Source of the DNA: Perca fluviatilis
Taxonomy: Eukaryota > Chordata > Actinopteri > Perciformes > Percidae
Assembly (NCBI RefSeq): GCF_010015445.1
Contig: NC_053112.1
Span: forward strand, 895,812 to 959,811
Direction of reading: 5' to 3'
Length of the DNA: 64,000 nt
Made by a program: the position numbers and the translations under genes. Below, in pieces: positions 60,680-64,000 of this stretch. Numbering within the stretch: position 1 is the first letter of the stretch; every line of letters starts with the position of its first letter. The notes below the pieces were generated by a model. That model saw only the letters and a program-made list of their open reading frames with translations. It was not told the DNA's origin and did not search any database.

Positions 60680-62841
60680 ATGAGTACGGACGCGGAGATG
60701 GCCATTTATGGCAAAGCTGCCATTTACCTTCGTAAACCAGAAAGGGAGAGGATTGAGGCTCAAAGTGCACCGTTTGATGCCAAGAGTGCCTGCTACGTGA
60801 CCGATGTCAAGGAGCTGTACTTGAAGGGAAAAATCGTCAAGAAAGATGGTGACAAAGTCACAGTCGAAACCCTGGAAACTAAGGAGGTTAGTATCATAAA
60901 GTCAGAGTCAACTGGGAGAATCAATATGATCAGTTCTCATTGTGAAAAAATGTCCTATTCCAGCAAAAGGTAGTGAAAGAAGCTGATGTCTATCCAATGA
61001 ACCCTCCCAAGTATGACAAGATTGAGGACATGGCCATGATGACCCATCTCAACGAAGCCTCTGTGCTGTATAACCTCAAAGAGCGTTATGCAGCATGGAT
61101 GATCTACGTACGCCAATCTGCCTAATGATAAAAGAGAACTATTGCAAATTGCTATACTTGTAGAAAACATAGTTAACTGTTGAATCTCTATGATCACTTT
61201 CAGACCTACTCTGGGTTGTTCTGTGCCACTGTGAACCCCTACAAGTGGCTCCCAGTGTACGATGCTGAATGTGTAAGTGCCTATAGAGGCAAGATTATGG
61301 AGGCTCCCCCCCATCTTCTCTGTCTCTGACAACGCTTTTCAGTTCATGCAAACTGGTAAGTCATTACTGGAACAATTTATCAGTATATGAAGTTTCTGTA
61401 AATCATAGTTAAATATTTTGTTTTTGCTTTAACAGATAGGGAGAACCAGTCTATCTTGATCACGTGAGTTTGTTACATTTACATTTGTAGACTTTATTTA
61501 GCAAAGTTAAATATCTTTATCCAATTGTATACATCTGTGTCTATACCTAGTGGAGAATCCGGTGCTGGAAAGACTGTTAACACCAAGCGTGTAATCCAGT
61601 ACTTTGCAACAATCGCAGTTGGTGGACCGAAGAAGGACGACTCAAAGGTATGTTACTGTATGATTAAAATTCTGGGTTATTCTCTATTGAATATTTTTTC
61701 AGGGGAAAAAATGAAGTCATTTCTAGACAGTAATTCTAAACCTGGATTATAGGGGTCACTGGAGGATCAGATTATTGCAGCCAATCCCCTGCTGGAGGCC
61801 TATGGTAACGCCAAAACTATTAGGAATGACAACTCTTCTCGTTTTGTAAGTATGCAACAATTTCTACCCATGAGAGAGGTCTTGTTACAGATTGCCAATG
61901 TGGAGGGACAATAAAAATCCTTTGATCCAAACAGGGTAAATTCATCAGAATCCATTTCGGCGCAACTGGCAAACTGGCAAGTGCTGATATTGAGACATGT
62001 AAGTAATAATACTCATAGTACATACAAAAGACTGGAATTGAAAATTGGCCAGGCTGTGATTTATGAACAATATTTGTAGATCTGTTGGAGAAATCAAGAG
62101 TGACATACCAGCTTTCTGATGAAAGAGGCTATCACATCTTCTTCCAGATGATGACCGGCCACATACCTGAGCTGATTGGTAAGCACATTGGTGTTGCACA
62201 TTGTTTAACCTCTTTTCATATGGAACAAATGTTCTGACATTTTCAATCTTTTTTTGATCTCCAGATTTGGCACTCATCACCACCAACCCCTATGACTTCC
62301 CCATGTGTAGCATGGGTCAGATCTCTGTGGCCAGCATTGATGACAAAGCTGAGCTGGAAGCCACTGATGTGAGTGATCTTCACTTCAAAATATTGAAACA
62401 TTTTTTTGCATTAAATGCAATTGCATTTTCCTAATGTGAATATGTTTCGTGTCGACCTCTTTTGAACTCAGAACGCTATTGATATCCTGGGCTTCACTCA
62501 TGAGGAGAAAATGGCCATTTACAAGTTGACTGGTGCTGTGCTCCACCATGGTAACATGAAGTTCAAGCAGAAGCAGCGTGAGGAACAGGCTGAGCCTGAT
62601 GGCACAGAGGGTGAGTGTTTAATGCCAGCTCAAAGTGAATAGCTTGGGAACAACAGTAACGAGGTTCTTAATCACACGTGTGTCGGTTTACATCATGATG
62701 GAAATCTCTGAACTATTTTCAGAGGCTGACAAGGTTGCTTACTTGCTGGGTCTGAACTCCGCTGACATGCTCAAGGCTATATGCTTTCCCAGAGTGAAGG
62801 TTGGAAATGAGTATGTCACCAAGGGACAGACTGTACCTCAG
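60680..62841 (+). CDS. Fast skeletal muscle myosin heavy chain, 5' part (motor head), frameshifted exon 3
   Basis: ATG in a strong context (GCCGCCACAATG). Exons: 60680-60886, 60964-61107, 61204-61355, 61436-61463, 61551-61647, 61753-61845, 61935-61998, 62080-62178, 62265-62368, 62472-62610, 62723-62841. Lengths 144, 28, 93, 64, 99, 104, 139 and 119 equal the classic vertebrate MYH exon sizes. The SH3-like N-terminus, the P-loop GESGAGKT and switch-1 region NDNSSRFGKF are present. Exon 3 is 152 instead of 157 bases: one Lys/Arg codon of the RGKKRMEAPP stretch and two bases after the C7 run are missing, giving TGA at 61327-61329. The GKMQ-like segment before GSLEDQ is reduced to an acceptor plus a 14-base piece (61703-61716) without a donor. 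Read literally, the product stops at 158 residues, before the P-loop. Either a recent pseudogene or an assembly error. The rest of the gene lies to the right. Confidence 0.9.
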
Positions 62842-64000
62842 GTAAATATGAATTACCAATATCCTACAATAAAAAAAAAAAAAAGATTGGTGATGTTAGT
62901 TTTACTAAATTAATGTAGCAAAGGGTTTATTGGAAATTACAATACAAAGGCAGTGTTCATTATATTGCTACTTTAAGAGTTTTACACAATGAATGCTAAA
63001 TACATAATGTAGAATAAGTCTAGGACTATCTTAGATGTAATTTTTTATTATTAGATCTTTTGTATTAATCACCTCACTAGTGAGGTGCCCGTTCAGGCGG
63101 ATTGCTTGGCCTGTGGTATTGGTGCTTTTAGTTTTCTCGAGAATCCCTCTTCAATCAACTTAATGCTCACACTGTGCTTCCTTGGGTCCTGAGCAATACA
63201 CCTGCCATGACATAGTTGCGTCACATACCCAAACCACGGCTCCTCTTGGTCAGAAACACTTTTGAAATACACTGGTTCAGGGGGGAAAATATCAAGAGCA
63301 AACTTTACCATTGAGTGTGGGCCCAAGGTAAAAGGGCCACAAACAGCTATAGATTCATTATGATGTTGAGATATGAAAAATATAGGATATGTAGCAATCC
63401 TAAATCATTGTACCAATAAATAACTTACAAAGCACTTAAAAATGGGCAACTCAACAGCAGTTCTGACTTACACCGTCCTACTTCAAGGGAAACATACTGC
63501 TTCCCTGACAGAGAAATGGTACTGGTTACATTGCAGATCAAGATTTTTCCTCACAAAATCATTCATCATTACACTATGCAGCATGATTTTGTAAGTATGT
63601 AAGTACATTCTGCTGATAATTCCTGTCTTTTACTCTTCACTTTAAGTAGACATCGGAATGCAGGACTTGTACTGTGTGATAATAATGGTGATCATTTTAC
63701 TTCGGAAAAAAACGTTTTGACTAGGCCTAGTTCTAACACTGCCAACACATTGCCAGTTAGAGAAAAGCTGAGAAGTACAGGATGCTGTTTTTGTTAGAGT
63801 GATTAATCGTTGCGTTCACACTGCTTTCCTTGGTAAAATCATTCCTCTATGTCAAATAATCCCATCCGCTCTGTGCAAATGTCAGTGACAGGGTACCTGC
63901 CATTCTTATTATACATCCAAGGTACAGGTAGATGCAGAACCAGACCCGGTTAGTTTGTCTGCTGAGGTAGCTGCCAGGAGGAAGAAAGGCTTTGCCGAAT
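62842..64000 (+). other. Intron sequence of the second MYH gene without the expected next exon
   Basis: The next MYH exon (about 150 bases, starting around VYNAVGALSKS) was not found up to the window end, although introns in this gene are otherwise 70-110 bases long. The stretch holds an unrecognised minus-strand frame (63093-63326) and otherwise nothing I can name. A large insertion in the intron or truncation of the gene would explain this. Confidence 0.55.
63093..63326 (-). CDS. Unrecognised 77-codon open frame
   Basis: Starts MGPHSMVKFALDIFPPEPVY and continues FKSVSDQEEPWFGYVTQLCH and SVSIKLIEEGFSRKLKA. The composition is protein-like rather than low-complexity, but I recognise no family. 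It could be an exon of a transposon gene inserted in the MYH intron. It ends at a TGA just beyond 63093. Confidence 0.3.
   Translation of the reverse strand: MGPHSMVKFALDIFPPEPVYFKSVSDQEEPWFGYVTQLCHGRCIAQDPRKHSVSIKLIEEGFSRKLKAPIPQAKQSA

Noticed and set aside
61271..61278. Cryptic donor GTAAGT in MYH exon 3 as a way round the frameshift
   Set aside because: Using it would end the exon in phase 0, which does not fit the next exon's phase, and it would remove conserved motor residues.

Overview
The window looks like teleost fish nuclear DNA. It has intron-rich skeletal myosin heavy chain genes, an array of fish-type TRIM genes (bloodthirsty/btr-like: RING, B-box, coiled coil, B30.2), a pyrin-domain exon of fish type, and a dense load of teleost repeats (Tc1, hAT, Harbinger, L2-type LINEs, solo LTR, MITEs). 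No bacterial-style gene layout is present.

Layout. 1-2550 (+) holds the last eleven exons of a fast skeletal myosin heavy chain (MYH) gene, intact to its stop. 60680-62841 (+) holds the first eleven exons of a second MYH gene in the same orientation, with TATA box and 5' UTR exon upstream; its third coding exon is frameshifted. The 58 kb between the two MYH genes is an array of TRIM units broken up by transposons. Unit A (7342-8966) is a decayed RING-type TRIM. Unit B (about 11880-20530) has a 5' UTR exon, a RING relic, a complete pyrin-domain (PYD) exon and an intact RING-less B-box/coiled-coil/B30.2 exon. Unit C (about 24179-29510) has a 5'-truncated PYD exon and another intact RING-less B-box/coiled-coil/B30.2 exon. 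Unit D (about 30270-40830) has a 5' UTR exon and a RING-bearing TRIM exon with one 11-base deletion. Further RING fragments lie on the minus strand at 44243-44515 and about 52800-53024, inside a segmental duplication (44240-48487 and 52790-59755).

Main result. In unit B the PYD exon ends in phase 1 at a good donor (14608), and the B-box exon starts after an AG with two bases before its ATG (17791), so the two exons join in frame. The predicted product is PYD, B-box, coiled coil, B30.2 without RING, which is the architecture of mammalian pyrin (MEFV/TRIM20), here built on a btr-like TRIM body with no long linker. Unit C has the same donor and acceptor phases but only the second half of the PYD. 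The two RING-less exons lost the RING through two different internal deletions. This candidate inflammasome-type gene is inferred from exon phase and duplication structure; no transcript evidence is available here.

Most of the rest is mobile DNA: several elements have visible terminal inverted repeats and target duplications, and there are three long inverted-repeat structures (about 4880-6190, 31369-33730, 35401-37141). A homopolymer-like tract at 41538-42145 is probably an assembly or sequencing artefact.
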